Shown here in pieces: positions 36,266-49,181 of a stretch of 64,000 bases of DNA. The DNA is taken from the NCBI GenBank assembly GCA_024811115.1, contig JAKOGH010000198.1, positions 124,001 to 188,000 on the forward strand. The letters are read 5' to 3'. The notes below the pieces were generated by a model, which worked only from the letters and a program-made list of their open reading frames with translations, was not told the origin of the DNA and made no database searches. The position numbers and the translations under genes were made by a program. Numbering within the stretch: position 1 is the stretch's first letter; each line of letters begins with the position of its first letter. Origin of the DNA: Terana coerulea. Its lineage: Eukaryota > Basidiomycota > Agaricomycetes > Polyporales > Phanerochaetaceae.

Positions 36266-39200
36266 TTACGCGTGTGCTTCAGCCATTGCGAAGAGCTCAT
36301 CCTTGTCCGCGCTCTCGTTCACAAGCGCACGGAGCAAGCTCTGCTCGTTTTTCAGTAGCACCTTGGGAGTATCATACTCGACAAGGCGACCCGCATCCAG
36401 GACCATCTGCCCCAAACCCATTAGCATACATCACAGAGTGAACAACATGGAAGGGTACGCACAATCTTGTCATAGTCCATGATGGTCTGCAACCGATGTG
36501 CGACCGTGATGACGGTGACGTCGCTCTTCAGCTCATTGCGCAGCGACGACTGAATCACCGAATCCGTCTCATAATCTACACACGCCGATCAGTAAGCGCC
36601 CCATTGACCATTTGCTCAGAGTGTCTCACCGATAGCGGATGTAGCTTCGTCAAGGATGAGCAGCTTGCTCTGGCGCACGATCGCGCGGGCGAGCGCGATG
36701 ATCTGGCGCTGGCCGACCGAGAGGTTGCCTCCGCCGCTCGCAATCTCGGTGTCGAGCGTGATCCGGTTCTCGTCGGACAGCTTCTGCAGCGAGAAGAGAC
36801 CCGCAGCGCGCAGAGCGTCGTTCAGCACCGAGTCGTCGTATTGGCCAAACAGGTCCAAGTTGTGACGGAGAGACCCGCTCAACAACTCAGGCTGTGATAA
36901 GCAACGTGAGTCAACGGTGGCTACAGTAGAATGTGAAGGAGCTTACCACTTGTGGGATGATTGTAATGTTCGACCGAAGGGAATCGAGGTTGAGCGTGTT
37001 CGCCGGTAGACCGTCGTAAATGACAGAGCCCTCAACGTAGATACAGCGGAGCAGCGCCAAGGTGAGAGTCGACTTGCCGGAACCAGTGCGACCGACTACG
37101 AAGCATGATTAGCTCTATTTCATCCATTCAATCAGCCGAGCATATATACCTATGCCAACACGTTCTCCGGGCTTAGCATGGAACGAGACTTCCTTCAGCA
37201 CTTCGGGGCCATCGGAAGAGTAGCGCGCAGATAGCTTCTCAACGCGGAGGTCGCCACTGGATGGCCAATATGCGGGAGGGCACCGGCGGCCTTCGGCTCG
37301 GGCTCCTGGTCGATATCAATGTATTGTTGGATACGTTCCAAACTGTTGCCGTTCACTATATGCGTCACAGTCAGCATGAGTTGCATTTAATTTTACAACA
37401 ACCTGACCTTCGAACTCGTTGTAGATGCGGACGAACCACAGGATCATCTCACTGAACGCGACTGTATAGAGATGTTAGTCCCGAGCAAATTCCGCGAAAA
37501 TCCCTAAACGCACCAGCCATGCTCAGGATGAAGCCAATAGCCGACGCGTTGTCCGTGACATTCCCATAGATGAGGTAGAAGGCCAGCGATACCGTGAACA
37601 GTTGACTTAGTGTATCAAGACGCGAGGAGATCCATCTGAAAGACGGTCAGAAAACCGATTCAAATCAAGATTTGCATAACGCACCTGTTGACGTTATAGA
37701 AGGATCTGGCAGCTTGCACATAGCGATCAATACGCTTGTGTGTTTCGGTCCTGAAAGATTCTTGAGCCGCGTAAGCTCTGATCGATGCTTTGAGTAGTAG
37801 CCTTGGTAAGTATGGCTATTTATCGGGGATATATAGTCTGATGACTCACTAATGCCTGACATAGCGCTACCAAACATGCCCAAGACGGGAGCCTTGGCGG
37901 TGGACATCTCACGCTTGACGGAGAGTTGCGCCTTAATATACACATTTCCGAGGTAGCCTCCAGCAACAGAGATGAAGATAGCGGGGAACAAGAAGACAGG
38001 AGTGAATACCACGACAGCACCCAGCTTGATGATGAGGCTGCTCATGACATCGACTATAATTCAATTGTGAGGCCAAACCCTAATATGCTTGTGACTGACA
38101 GACACTCACAGAGATAACCCAGTGAGTTAGGTACCGCACCATCGACTACAAGGGCCTCAGCATACTATCTGATATTGTGAGGAAATGGCACTCACTGGCT
38201 TGAATGTCCTGTGTGCAGCGAGCAATAACACGAGATGTGGGGGTAACATCCAACCACCTATCTATACGTTAGTATATCATACAGTGTCACATCGTGCCCA
38301 TACATACCTGAAGGTGCTGTGCAACAAGGAAGTTACGAGTCTCGCGTGAACGGAGCGGGAGGCACGGATGCTGCCGAACAGGTACACCACTTGGGCGCCA
38401 ACGTGGGCGACGATCGTGATGAACACAATTGCGGCATACACTCCGAGATAGCTGTGAACGTACGGGATCAGGTACAGCATAACCTTGGAGATGGCAATGA
38501 GCTTACTAGAGAACTTTGACGTCGCTAGATTCACGAAGCGTGTACTGCCGCGCCCAGTAACCCAGCCACCACATTTCGAGGACACCGGCGAGCTCTGAGA
38601 AGGTGACACCAGACAGATATGACACCCAGAAAAGAGCAGGGAACTTCCCGCCCATTCCGGCCAAGAAAAGCTTGACTGTAAGACAGAATGTGAGCTCAAG
38701 CCACCCAGGTCGTAGACCTCACGTACATGCGGGCCAGCTGACGTGGCCGACAGCAATCTCCTCAGCGACGGTCAACTTGCCGGCCTTCTTCGGCTCCTGA
38801 GTGGGGTCACTTTCGTCTTCCGCGATTTCTTCCTCGGCATTGTCGAGCGCGATAGCCTCTTCCTCATGCTTGAACTCTTCGGCCAGCTCCTTGTTCTGCT
38901 TCAGGGCCTCGCTCACGGAGCCTTGGCTGATGATGTGCCCGTCCGCCAACGACACCACGAAGTCCGGCGATGGGGCTTGCCATTGCAACGTTGTGGGTCT
39001 GCGAACACGTCATGTTACTGGATGGACGTTACAAGGCACGGAGTACTTACCACGAGGAGTACGGTACGACCACGGAGTAGGTCACCCTTGAAGCACTTGT
39101 TGACGATCCAGCGTGATGTATGTACATCCTATACCAATAGGGACTTCAGTCTTCAGAGACAAATTGTACAAACGTGTTACGTACCAGAGCCGCGAGAACA

Positions 39201-42200
39201 TCATCGAGCAAGAGAGTCTTCGCAGAAGAGTACACCGCACGTGCAAGCGTAATACGAGCTTTCTGACCACCACTGTATAACCGAAAGCGATGAGCTCATT
39301 TTCATGCAAGCATCTCGCATCGCTGCGTACCTGAGGGTCAATCCCTTCTCACCAATTTCAGTAGCATCCCCGGCCTCAAACAGGCTGATATCACGGGTCA
39401 GACCACACTGGTAGATGACTGTAAAGGCGGTCAACAAAGTCCCCAAAACCGCATACAACCAGTGAATCTTACCTTTCTTGTACCTCTGCTCGTCAAATGG
39501 CGCGCCAAACAGGATGTTCTCCTTGATCGTCTCGTTCTGAACCCAGCTCTCCTGCGCCGCGTACGCGACGCCTCCCTCACGGTCGAGGCTAACCCACGAG
39601 TCGGGTCCAAGCGGGATGTAGTGCATCTCGCCGAGGAGCGCCATGAGCACAGACGTCTTGCCGGAGCCTGTAGGCCCGATGATGAGGTTGAAAACACCCT
39701 TGTGGAAGGCGACTGTGTCGTCGATGCGCAGGCGGAACGTCTGCCGCGACGGCGTGAGCGACCCGTCGTCCTTCTCGTTCGACCACGAGAAGTTGGCGCG
39801 GCCAAAGCCGATCTCGCCTGCGTGCGCGGCGGAGGAGTCGACGATAACCTCCTCAACAGGAGTTTCAGTGAAAGTGTCCAGAAGTTCGGTCTATGATAGC
39901 AGCGGTAAGTTGGAAGCAAGGCAGACGAGTGAAATAGGAACATACATTGCGCAGGAAGTCAGCCACACGGCCCAAAGAGACGTTGGCTGTTGAACCTGGT
40001 CAGTGCATCAAACAACATCACATAGGGATACACTTCACCAGTAATCAGGGCGGGCACCATGTACATGATGCGGTGCAGTTGGCCCCGAAGCATCTCAAAC
40101 GCTGTCATGGACGAGAATACGACAGCAGCAGAAAGGTCCTTCTTCATGACCAAAGTCTACCAGACCTAGCCTGAGTCTATGCCCCGATACTTGCACAGGA
40201 CAGCACTTACGTATACTGCATATGTGACCACCATGTGGACCAATGGGATGATATAGCTACCACAAGCAGTCAGCCAAGGGCTTCAGCAAATATGAACTAC
40301 GCACTTGACGCAGTTGTTCAGCAGCCCCAGAACTTTGCGCTTGATGATAAACACGAGCTCGTGCTCTCGCTTCTCCGCGACGTTCTCCGTCACTCTGCCC
40401 TCCCAGCCGAACAGCTTGATCATGCGCAGGACGCTCATAACCTCCGTAACGCTCTGTACACGCCCGTCGGTCGCCTTCATCTTCTGCTTCTGCACGCCGT
40501 TCATAAGCGTCGCGACCCACGCGGGCACGGGAATCAACGTGATCATGACCGCCAGACCGACGAACGAACTGCACGGGACATCAATGTCAGCGGGAAACAG
40601 CGCGCTGGACTGGAACGCAGACGCACCTCCATCCAAGCACCGCGTAGAGGAACCACATGCCCAAGGCGGACATGAGCGGCGCCGAGAGGACAACGAACAA
40701 GAAGTCGCGCCCGCTCGTGATATTGTCCAGGTCGCTCGTGACAAGGTTGTTGATCCTACCCGCCAAGTTCTTGCCTTTGCCCTTCGCGTCCTCCTCCTTC
40801 TTCTCGTCCGCCTTCTTCGCGTCCTTGCCCTTTGCCGGCGCCGCCGCGGGAGCCACGGCAGTCGCCGTCGAGCTCGTCGCAGCTGTAGCCGTCGTCGCAT
40901 CCGTCGTCGTGCGAGAGTGCACAGTGTCCGCGTCCTCCTCACCGCCTTCAGATGCGTTGTCAGGCGTGTTCGAACCCTTGGTGTCGCTAGCCGCGGGACT
41001 GATCACGGCGGGCTCAGTCGACTTCTTCTCAGATGTCTCCGCCTTGAGACGGATGCGCAGCGCATGGTCGAAAACGAGGGAAGTAATGATCCCCTCAGTG
41101 CGTACGAGAGATCCGGTCTAAAACACATCAGAAATGTGCGCATACTGTCAGGCTATTTCACTCACAGAAAGGAAGATGTAGAGTTGGAAGCAGATGGACT
41201 CGACCAGAGGGCCAAAGCCTAGCCAGAGAATCCATACCCACGGCTTTACGAATGGATTCTCCCCACGATTTTCCAAGTAGCTGCACAAAAGTCGTCAGTA
41301 CGGTGCATTCACAATGGTAGCTTATCATTTACGTGAGCAATCTGTTGGTGCCTATGGGCGTTGCCATTTTCGCACCGGCCTGTAGAGACATGAGCCTGAT
41401 GCCACTGTGTACACAATATGTGGATACACACGAAAATGATCAGGATAATAGACTGATAAAACAAAGAACGCTTGAAGATCATCACCAGCCCGATGAACAG
41501 GCTGCGCTTCTTGGCACCCGAAAAGGGATCGAGGCACTGCACATTTCTGGTCAGATACATGTAGTAGTATCTCGAGCATCCCACATACAGGATAGGCACG
41601 CTTGATGAGGTTCTTGGCTTCATCATAGTCACACAATGGCGGTAACTCGCTGGCCGGCAGGTGGGTCATGCGGTAGGCCTTCCAGATAGTAGGCTCGAGC
41701 CAGATGTACGTGATAAACGTGAAAATTGAAGCCGTCTGTTCGGAACTGGGGAGAGCCATCGGGTGCTGCGGACGGGATGGGTGCGTTAATCAGGCTGTCG
41801 TGTTAGACGCTGCGTGCACTCACGGCTGGGTCGTAGGGGATGTACGGGTACGGTTCGAAAACGGGCTCCAACACACCGACAAACGCTGCAAGGGCAATCT
41901 TAGCCCAAAGGATCTTGCCTTCGTACCGGTCCTTGGGCTGCAACGTGAATGTCATGAGCGGCCAAATGTTACGGTACGCGTAGACCGCGAATACGGCAAA
42001 GGTGACGAGTGAGAGATGAGTAGAGAAGACTAGGGCTTTGCGAGCCGGTGCGAACACGTTTAGGACTGCGAGGACGGAGGCATAACCCTAGCAGTATCGT
42101 TGAGCTTCAGGTTCACACGAGCGGAAGGCAGGACTCACAAGCGTGGCAACCTGGGCGATGTTGATCCAATTCCACCTCGAACTGAGAGCCGTGAAAACCT

Positions 42201-42553
42201 GCAGGCCAAACAGCGCCAACACCCCCGCCAGACGAGCGAACTTGAACGTAAAGATGGTCGCACTGCCCACCCTCTCGAAGAAGGCTCCCTTAGCGTGTTC
42301 ATCCTCGGATGTCGCGCTTTTTCCGCGCAGCTTTTGAATGGGCTTGGAGTCCCATATCATATGCAGACCAAAAACGAGTACCGAGGCCGCGACGACGTAT
42401 GCAGGCCAGATGCGTTGGTCAAGCCAGATGCTGGTCGTGGATGTGGTTCAGCCATGCTCTTCCCTAGCGCCTGCGTAATTGCGCACCTTTGCTCCTACCA
42501 CCACCTCCGAACGCAGCAGACAGCACTACTTGCTGTCCCCCACCGAAATCCAT
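36266..42553 (-). CDS. ABCC-family (MRP/Ybt1-like) full ABC transporter
   Basis: A full-length ABC exporter of the C family, about 1,500 residues in many exons, likely in the vacuolar or plasma membrane; substrate not deducible. After the start near 42553 comes an extra N-terminal membrane domain ([19 protein letters not shown], then [18 protein letters not shown]). NBD1 has Walker [10 protein letters not shown] (near 39665), the signature [13 protein letters not shown] and Walker [12 protein letters not shown], which is the degenerate form typical of this family. NBD2 has Walker [11 protein letters not shown] (near 37085), signature [14 protein letters not shown] (36690-36730), Walker [11 protein letters not shown] (36640-36670) and H-loop VAHRLQTI (near 36490). 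A Lys/Glu/Ala-rich loop of about 80 residues (near 40780-41030) interrupts the first membrane domain, as in Ybt1-type proteins. The stop is 36266-36268. The first junction (SKG/IWLDQR) is one base out of phase. Family firm, subfamily moderate. Confidence 0.9.
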
Positions 42554-43822
42554 GGTCGTCGTTGTAGGAAGGAAAGATGACTCGCGTCTCATCTGCTCGT
42601 CAGCCTAATGTACGCGCACGCTATCGAACGCCGGGATTGGTTGACTCCTGTGTGCCCTAGACCGCATGGCTCGCACTGATACGCTACACAGCCTCCGGAG
42701 GACTATTCCCACCACGGTTCGAGACGCCCTCCGTTGGTTTATGGTGTTCCTGAGCATGATACTCTAATGGCGACCGCTGGATTGGAAGGAACCTGGAGGA
42801 TCTTCGGCGTTCGTGAACCCTCGAATGCTCACGCAAACTTCATACACGTTGTGAGTTGGTTGAACGATATTTTTCTGAAATATTCTAGTTTGCTCAGTCA
42901 TATCTGAAAGGTTGCCTACGGTCATCAAACCACTCTGGCTGTCATGTTGCATCTCTGTTCCTGCGCGCTGCAGTGATCGGAGCGTGTGCTTCAATCTGGG
43001 TCTCGCCTGCGCTACTGCGGGGAATGATGTTGTTCCTCGCGAGTGGGGAGCCATTTATATAAATGACACAGCGCGACAACCGGCAGGCCTTGTGACACCT
43101 GGATGGTGTGCTAGCTCTGGACCTTGTCCAGGAGAAGTACTGCGTCAAAGGTTCACCTCGAAGGCCAACTTGAAGTGCAGATATGTACACGTGCAACTCA
43201 CGGACCGGCTCGACACGTTAGCAGTGACTAGTGAGCACGAGAAGATGGCACACTTCAAACCATTGGCTGTGTGAGTGAGTCATGCGCGCCCTGCAGTGCG
43301 ATACACCCGACCGTCCGCGGAAACGAATGTGCGGGCTCGACAGTGTATGCGCGAGAAGGGGGCGGGGATGAAATCGTGCTCAGCAGGACGGCTAATCGTT
43401 GCACTTCAAGACTTCAGGATTGGAGGAAAGCCGAAAAGGGACCAGCTGTGTCGACGCCACAACGGAAAGCTTCATCGTCTTCCAAAGGAAGCTTCCCTAC
43501 GAATCGTGCTTGGCCGAACCGCAATCGCCGTTCTCCGCAGAAGCTACTAAAGTATACCCAGCGGCGAGCTCGTTCGTCTGGAACCTTAACCATTACTCAA
43601 TCCATATATCCTCGGTAATCCACTTCCGGATATTCGCTACATGTGCTTTAATTCTCAGAGTCAAGGGCACGAAGAGGTATATTCCACTAGAAGAAGAATT
43701 CCACAGAAGACAAAATGAGCAGTGAGCGAGGCCAGCTCGAGCGCAGCGATAAAGTACAGCAACAGCGAGGAGCGTTATATGCCCGATGTGCTGAGCAGCT
43801 GTGGATGTGTGTACCATCACAT
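42554..43822. other. Gene-free interval between the ABC transporter and MOB4-like genes
   Basis: About 1.3 kb. It should hold the transporter promoter. Several short frames on both strands lack domains or splice logic and are not called. Confidence 0.4.
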
Positions 43823-45688
43823 TCATATCTCTGTCTCCTCTTCCTCAGCGTTGTGCTCTTCTTCCTCTACCTGTGAAGGCTTGATCTCCTCTGGCTTAGG
43901 GGTAGGAGCGGAGACGTCCGACCCACTTGGGGCTTCGAGGTCAACCTCTTCAAGCTCATCCTTCGTCTCCGCCACGTCAGACTCCTCCGCCTCATCGCTT
44001 TGTTCTTCCTCAGCTTCACTGGCAGCGGCGTGCGCAGGAGCTTCGGTGGCTTCAGTGACGTCTTCCTCGACTTCCGTAGGTTCTGCAGCCGCTTCTGCTA
44101 GCTCTTCAGCTGCTACCTCCTTCGCCTCCTCTGCATCTTCGGGTCCTTGCAACTCTTCCGCGGTGGGTTCCGTCGAGACAGCGTCCGACGCCCCATCCGC
44201 GGCGGCAACATCAGCATACGAGGAGACCTTAGGCTCCTCCTTCTCCTCTTCCTCTTCTTTAAGCTGAGTTTCTTGAACCTCCACTTCGGGCTCTTCCTCC
44301 GTTCTGGTCTCTGAATCCAGCGTAGCGGCCTCCGGTTCGCCCGCCAGAGGCACTTCTTCCACACTACTCGGCTCCTCAGATGCCAGTATGCGCTCCTGCG
44401 CTACGTCTGCCTCGGACAGATGGCCCTTCGCGAGCTCCTCCATCACGTTCGCGGCCTCGCTGTACACCATCGTGTCCGTGCGGCTCCGCCCCTTGCGCAT
44501 CGGGCTCGGGTTCCGGGCGTCCGCCGCCGGCGCTGGGCTCCCAAGCCGTTCGTTCTGTTGCCATTTCGGCAGGCGGTCTCCGCTGCCACGGGTGAGAGGC
44601 GCGTCGACGAGCTCGTTAAGCTCGCTCGATTGGCCCTCAGGTCCCTCCTCGTTGAGGGACTCGTCCTCCTCTTCATCGCCCTCTTCGTCGTCTTCCTCCT
44701 CCGCCTCGTGGGACGCAGCGGTGTTGTTGCGAGAGGGGATGACGAGGAACTCGCTCGGGACAAGCTTGAACTTGCTGGTGAGCGCGAGGAAACGCGCATA
44801 TAGCGAGGACTCCGCCTCGGCCTGTTCGAATGCCTCACGGTGGTGATAGTAGGCGTGTGCAAAGATGCGCCCAAGTCGCCTGGCGAGGGAGGAAAAGTGA
44901 CGCGTTGAGGGTGGAGGGACGGAGAGACTGAAGTAGAGCTTAGTTAGTACGAGTATTAGAAGCCGTGCACAGGCGGCGCACCGAGAGGGGAAAGCGCGTG
45001 GGGAGTTGAGCAATGCGGTTGCGCTGTCGAGGGTGTGCAAGATGTAGTCTATGGCACAACATTGCTAGAAGTTCGTGAGCTTAAGAGACGATGTGACGTG
45101 CAGACATGCACACCTCCATGGCACCTTCATTGCCGTGAGCGACGCACAAGTACAACCATTCGCCCGCCTTCATCTCAGGACATGTCTGACGCGTACACTC
45201 CTGTTGCAGTGTTGTAATGAGAGGATGCGACAAGTCTTGAGCAAGCCGCCTAACGTGGAAACTACTCAGTTCCTTCCATGTATACGCGGAGGCATGAGCA
45301 CGCACCGAAGCTGTTCGTAAACCCAACACGCCTCGTCCACCCGCTCATTCTTCCCCTCTTTCTCACCACCCTCCTTCGCAGCCTCGCCAGTACTTCCATC
45401 GCTGGTGTCTCTCTCGTGCGAGCGGACACTCTTTCCGGGAATAGAGACAATAGTGTCCACGTCGTGAACGTTCAAGCGGATGAGCAGGGAGATGTACTCC
45501 TGGAGCTGAAAGGCACTGTCGAGCGAGCCGAGAGGTGGCAGTTCATGTACGGGATAGAATGACGAGATGCGAGAGCCTTTCAGTGGACGTTGTATGACAG
45601 CCATGCCGTTGTGTTTTGGGAGTGTAAACGTAAGGTTTGGGCCACTGGAACGAGGAAGTTCTTGGGGTCCTGCTCGCCGTTGCTGCAA
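43823..45688 (-). CDS. MOB-family protein (MOB4/phocein type) with long acidic tail
   Basis: MOB4/phocein is a core part of the STRIPAK complex, which controls growth, fusion and kinase signalling in fungi. Exon pieces read SGPNLTFTLPKHNGMAVIQR and YISLLIRLNVHDVDTIVSIP, then DEACWVYEQLR, LAQDLSHPLITTLQQECTRQ, MKAGEWLYLCVAHG, QCCAIDYILHTLDSATALL, then PSR joined to LSVPPPSTRHFSSLARRLG and IFAHAYYHHREAFEQAEAES. This matches the MOB fold, including Cys and His residues that bind zinc (C in QECTRQTCPEM and the H-x-Y-Y-H-H motif). Uniquely long is the tail of about 270 residues, almost all Glu, Ala, Ser, Thr and Val, probably disordered. Introns are clean. The 5' exon is unresolved: an acceptor near 45688 implies an upstream start, perhaps the ATG at 45795. 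Firm for MOB family; MOB4 subtype is moderate. Confidence 0.85.
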
Positions 45689-45928
45689 GAGGTATTTGGG
45701 GTCCTGAAGTCAAAACGGGAGAGCGGCGGCTTCGTGGCGTCCCGACATTTCCCTGTATAGTACTTCCTGCAGGTTTGCCGAGGCGCATCAAACACTATCG
45801 ATCAGCTGAATAGCAAGTTAGCAACCCTCATGCAAAGGCGCCACGCAGTCACCGAGTTTGACGAGCTCTTACATCGTCTCTCATTGATCTCATCTCACTT
45901 CGATTATTCAACAAATAACTTCAGTGAT

Positions 45929-47239
45929 ATGACGGACGTCGACTTTTCGTCGCTCTCGCTGTTCCCAGCGACCTTCGACCAAGCCATTGAATCCCGTAAG
46001 AGGGCGGCGGTGCAGTGGTCGCGCGGTCGGAGTCGCAGCGTACTTAGAGAGATACACCGCCACAGCCTCTAGGGACCACACTAAAGACGGAAAGCTGATA
46101 ACGTGGTACGTGGTCATGTTTTCCTCGAAATAGTAATATGCTGAGACTTTTCGGATTTGTCCCGACAACTGGCATGTCTCCAGGGTGCTAGCCCCCAGAA
46201 GTGACCCTACAACCCTGGACTTCTTTTGTAGCTGTGAGACGTATGCACTAATATTTTCTATCTCAATCGGGTTCTGAGTCATTATATGCAGATATCGTCG
46301 GATGGGTGTAGTCGCCTCTCCAACGTCCTCTTCTGCCAAATCAGTCCCTTGCTACGGCGTTGCTTGCGTGTATACACCTGCAGATAAACGCGGTAGAGGC
46401 TACGCTTCGCACATGATGCGCCTCTTGCACTGGGTCCTCTCGCCATTCTCACCCGCCTGGACATTTCCTGCTGAGTGGGGCACACCTCCGATTGCACAGT
46501 TGAACGACGCAGTCGCTAGCGTGCTGTACAGCGACGTCGGGGAGTTCTACTCTGTATGCGGGCCGGAGAAGGAGAGGCGCGACGGGTGGATGACGACGGG
46601 AGCGATCAGTACACAGTGGGATGTCCCGCACAATCCTACTCCCATCGACCAGTCCAAAGTCAAATGGTTGACGAGAGCGGAATGCATCGATATATGGGGG
46701 CAAGACAGCGAGCTGATTAAAGAGGAGGCGGTCAAATCTGCTAAGCAGACAGGGAAGTCTGTGTACACGTTTCTACCAGACGGCGGCCTTGGATTGTTTG
46801 TCATCGAGATTTTGGTACGATTTTCGGAGGATCTCACGCCAATATGGCGACCGGAACCGTGGGGTGTCCAGTTGACGGGAACAGACGACTTGACCTTCGC
46901 CACATGGGCCTTTGAGCCGGGAACCAAGACTATGGTGCTTTCGAGACTCCGCGCTACATCCGGAACGTTCTCTGCGTTACTAGAAGCTGTGCAGTCGGAG
47001 GCTAGGCAAAAGAGCCTTGAAATAATCGAGGCATGGAATGTACCATCTGACCTGAAAGCGGTCGCAGCCAAGGCAGGCGGTCGTACATTCGAGCGCACTC
47101 AGCATTTATCGGCGACTAAATGGTACGGAGAGGTAGCTCAGGGAGACACGGCGTGGATATTCAACGAGAAGTGCGTGTTTCAAAAACACTTTCGTTTGCT
47201 GGTGGACTGACTGTTCGCCTTAGGTTCTGCTGGTGTTGA
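45929..47239 (+). CDS. LYC1-like GNAT N-acetyltransferase, copy 2
   Basis: A paralogue of the gene at 25228-26547, same fold and same intron positions. It starts MTDVDFSSLSLFPATFDQAI and ESRKRAAVQWSRG, then TWVLAPRSDPTTLDFFCSCE, YRRMGVVASPTSSSA, the acetyl-CoA turn DKRGRGYASHMMRLLHWVL, and ends AWIFNEK plus FCWC after an intron (stop 47237-47239). The C-terminal half (46302-47171) is open and clean. One single-base break sits near 46030-46036: before it WSRGR, after it AYLERYTATASRDH, where copy 1 reads EEYLERD. The promoter is shared with the divergent MOB4-like gene, within about 240 bases. The two copies differ throughout, so the duplication is not recent. Role: acetyltransferase of unknown substrate, perhaps lysine catabolism or detoxification. 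Confidence 0.85.
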
Positions 47240-47440
47240 TTTTATATTCACTGTGGAAGCTCAATCACGCATTTTGAAATGATTGGTTACAGTGTGGTGA
47301 AAACCTTACTCTCGATTGGTGAAGGTGGACAGCTGCTTTTGGTCAGACTCATCTTACATGCTCATCTCCAATGTTGTATTCTGCCGCATATCGTCATATC
47401 ATCTCACAGTAACTCTACGTCAAGATAAATCAGTGAAGGT

Positions 47441-49181
47441 CTAGGTGCGCACTACCAAGAACTGTTCCGGAATTTCCGGACTTTCGTACGGCCCCAACTG
47501 GACTTCAAACTCCACTTGCCTACGCCCATTCATCCGCGGCACCCGTTCAACCTGATACACCCGCGTATTGAACCCAATCTGCCGTAACTTCCAGCTCTGT
47601 TACATTGCTTGACAATTGAGAGGATTTGGTTGTGGGGTACGACAGGTGCGTTCTCCGCATCAGCGTTGGGTCCCATTGGTCGGTTGATGTGTACAGCGCG
47701 CAGCGTTGGGGCAAGCGCAAGCGTAGAACCAAGATTGCTCTATACGATGTTTGAGATGCTAAATGACTGTCGATGGGCCATGTTATGAGAGCGAGTACGT
47801 ACCAAGTGCTCTCTATCCATAACCACGAAGAGCTGTTCTAGTTTGGGGCACCACATACACACGTTTCGCAGTGCATCTAGGCTCATGCATAGTCGGTGAA
47901 CGGAGAATCGCTTCAACCGTGGGCCATGGGCAGACACGATGTCTTCGACGAATTGATCATCCAAATCGTCACTGTTGAGTTCGCCACCCAGCGAGGAGAC
48001 GTGGAAGTATTCTAGGGGAGACTGTTCAAGTAAAGGCGGAAATGGTTTTTGCCCAAGCTGAGCGACGAGGGTTGACTACGGAGGATAAAAGCGAGGTTGA
48101 TGGCACAGATGGGGGCGAGGCTGATATGGCCAGCGTTATAGCTCGCAGCTGGTCTAATGATCGAGAGTGATTGCACAACTCGGCTAGCTGATGCATATCC
48201 TATGATACGAATATTTAGGTGAGCAGCGGAAATGAGATGAGAATAAAGCTGACACTGACGAATGCGTGTGACACGCCTTCAAGTCCGAGTCCTTTCAAGC
48301 CGAGCTTTGCTCCAGCTATGACAGCCCAGATACCCTTATGAGTGACCTTCGGGCAGCCTACGAGATGTAAATATTCTAAGTTGTGAAGGTCGTGCGAGAG
48401 GGTTTCTAGAAGAGTATCTGTTATGGTAGTAGCGTCCTATGGCTACTCGTGAGCTATAACCGCAAGAACTGCGATATATAAACATACCTTGCATATTAAC
48501 GACAAATGCCTCAATGCACCACCCATCTCTTTCACCCAATCCGGTAACACGGCAACCACCTCTGGGCTGGGCATAATCAAGCTAATTTTCCTGAGCTTTG
48601 CGAACCCCTTGAGCGCGTTCGGATCGTAATACCGCCCACTGTGTCCGTTGATCTCGAGCTCCGAGAGGTTGGCACATTCTTGCAGCGCTTCTATGATATC
48701 AGTACTGAGGGAGCCATCGCGTGTCCAGGTGCAGGAGCGTAGGTTTGCACAGTTCCGTATGCCTGAAAGACACACAGATAGAATGTCGGCGCGTTCGGTA
48801 AACAGAAGGCCTCGTGGGAAGTCACGTATTGCTGTTCACAGATGAATTATGGCCATATAACCATGCACCGACATGCTTACTGAGCTGGAAGACATATTTT
48901 GCCAGGTGCGGACAGCTCGAAAGTGTTCGGAAGAGCTGCACTACCTGCGAAACAGCTGGAGCTTAGCGTCTCGTTTATGCCATCATAGTCATTTCAATAT
49001 ATACTTTACTCTTTCCATCTTTATGCCACGCATAGATGTATGCTCTTCTGTATAGCATCTGCACACCGAAAGTGTGGAACAACTTGTTAACAAGACATGC
49101 ACTGGCGAGGTGGCTGGGACGGATGAGCTGTTCCAGGATCGTCGGTACCAGGTCGACAGGAAGGTTTTGAAAGAGATCCAT
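47441..49181 (-). CDS. F-box/leucine-rich repeat protein
   Basis: Start at 49181: MDLFQNLPVDLVPTILEQLI followed by PSHLASACLVNKLFHTFG is an F-box. Leucine-rich segments follow, such as CANLSELEINGHSGRYYD, GFAKLRKISLIMPSPEVV, DLHNLEYLHLVGCPKVT and GLKGLGLEGVSHAF, then DDQFVEDIVSAHGPRLKRFS and CMWCPKLEQLFVVMDREHL. The last exon ends with FEVQLGPYESPEIPEQFLV before the stop at 47441-47443. Introns of GT-AG type separate these pieces; about 450 residues. The role would be substrate selection for an SCF ubiquitin ligase. A frame mismatch near 47590-47602 separates LSIVKQCNR from WKLRQIGFNTRVYQ. Not the same as the F-box gene at 28170-30248: no coiled coil, no proline-rich loop. Exon borders in the middle are approximate. 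Confidence 0.72.

Noticed and set aside
44376..44874. Long frames on both strands over the acidic tail of the MOB4-like gene
   Set aside because: They are shadows of the GAG/GAA-rich coding strand and have no independent features.
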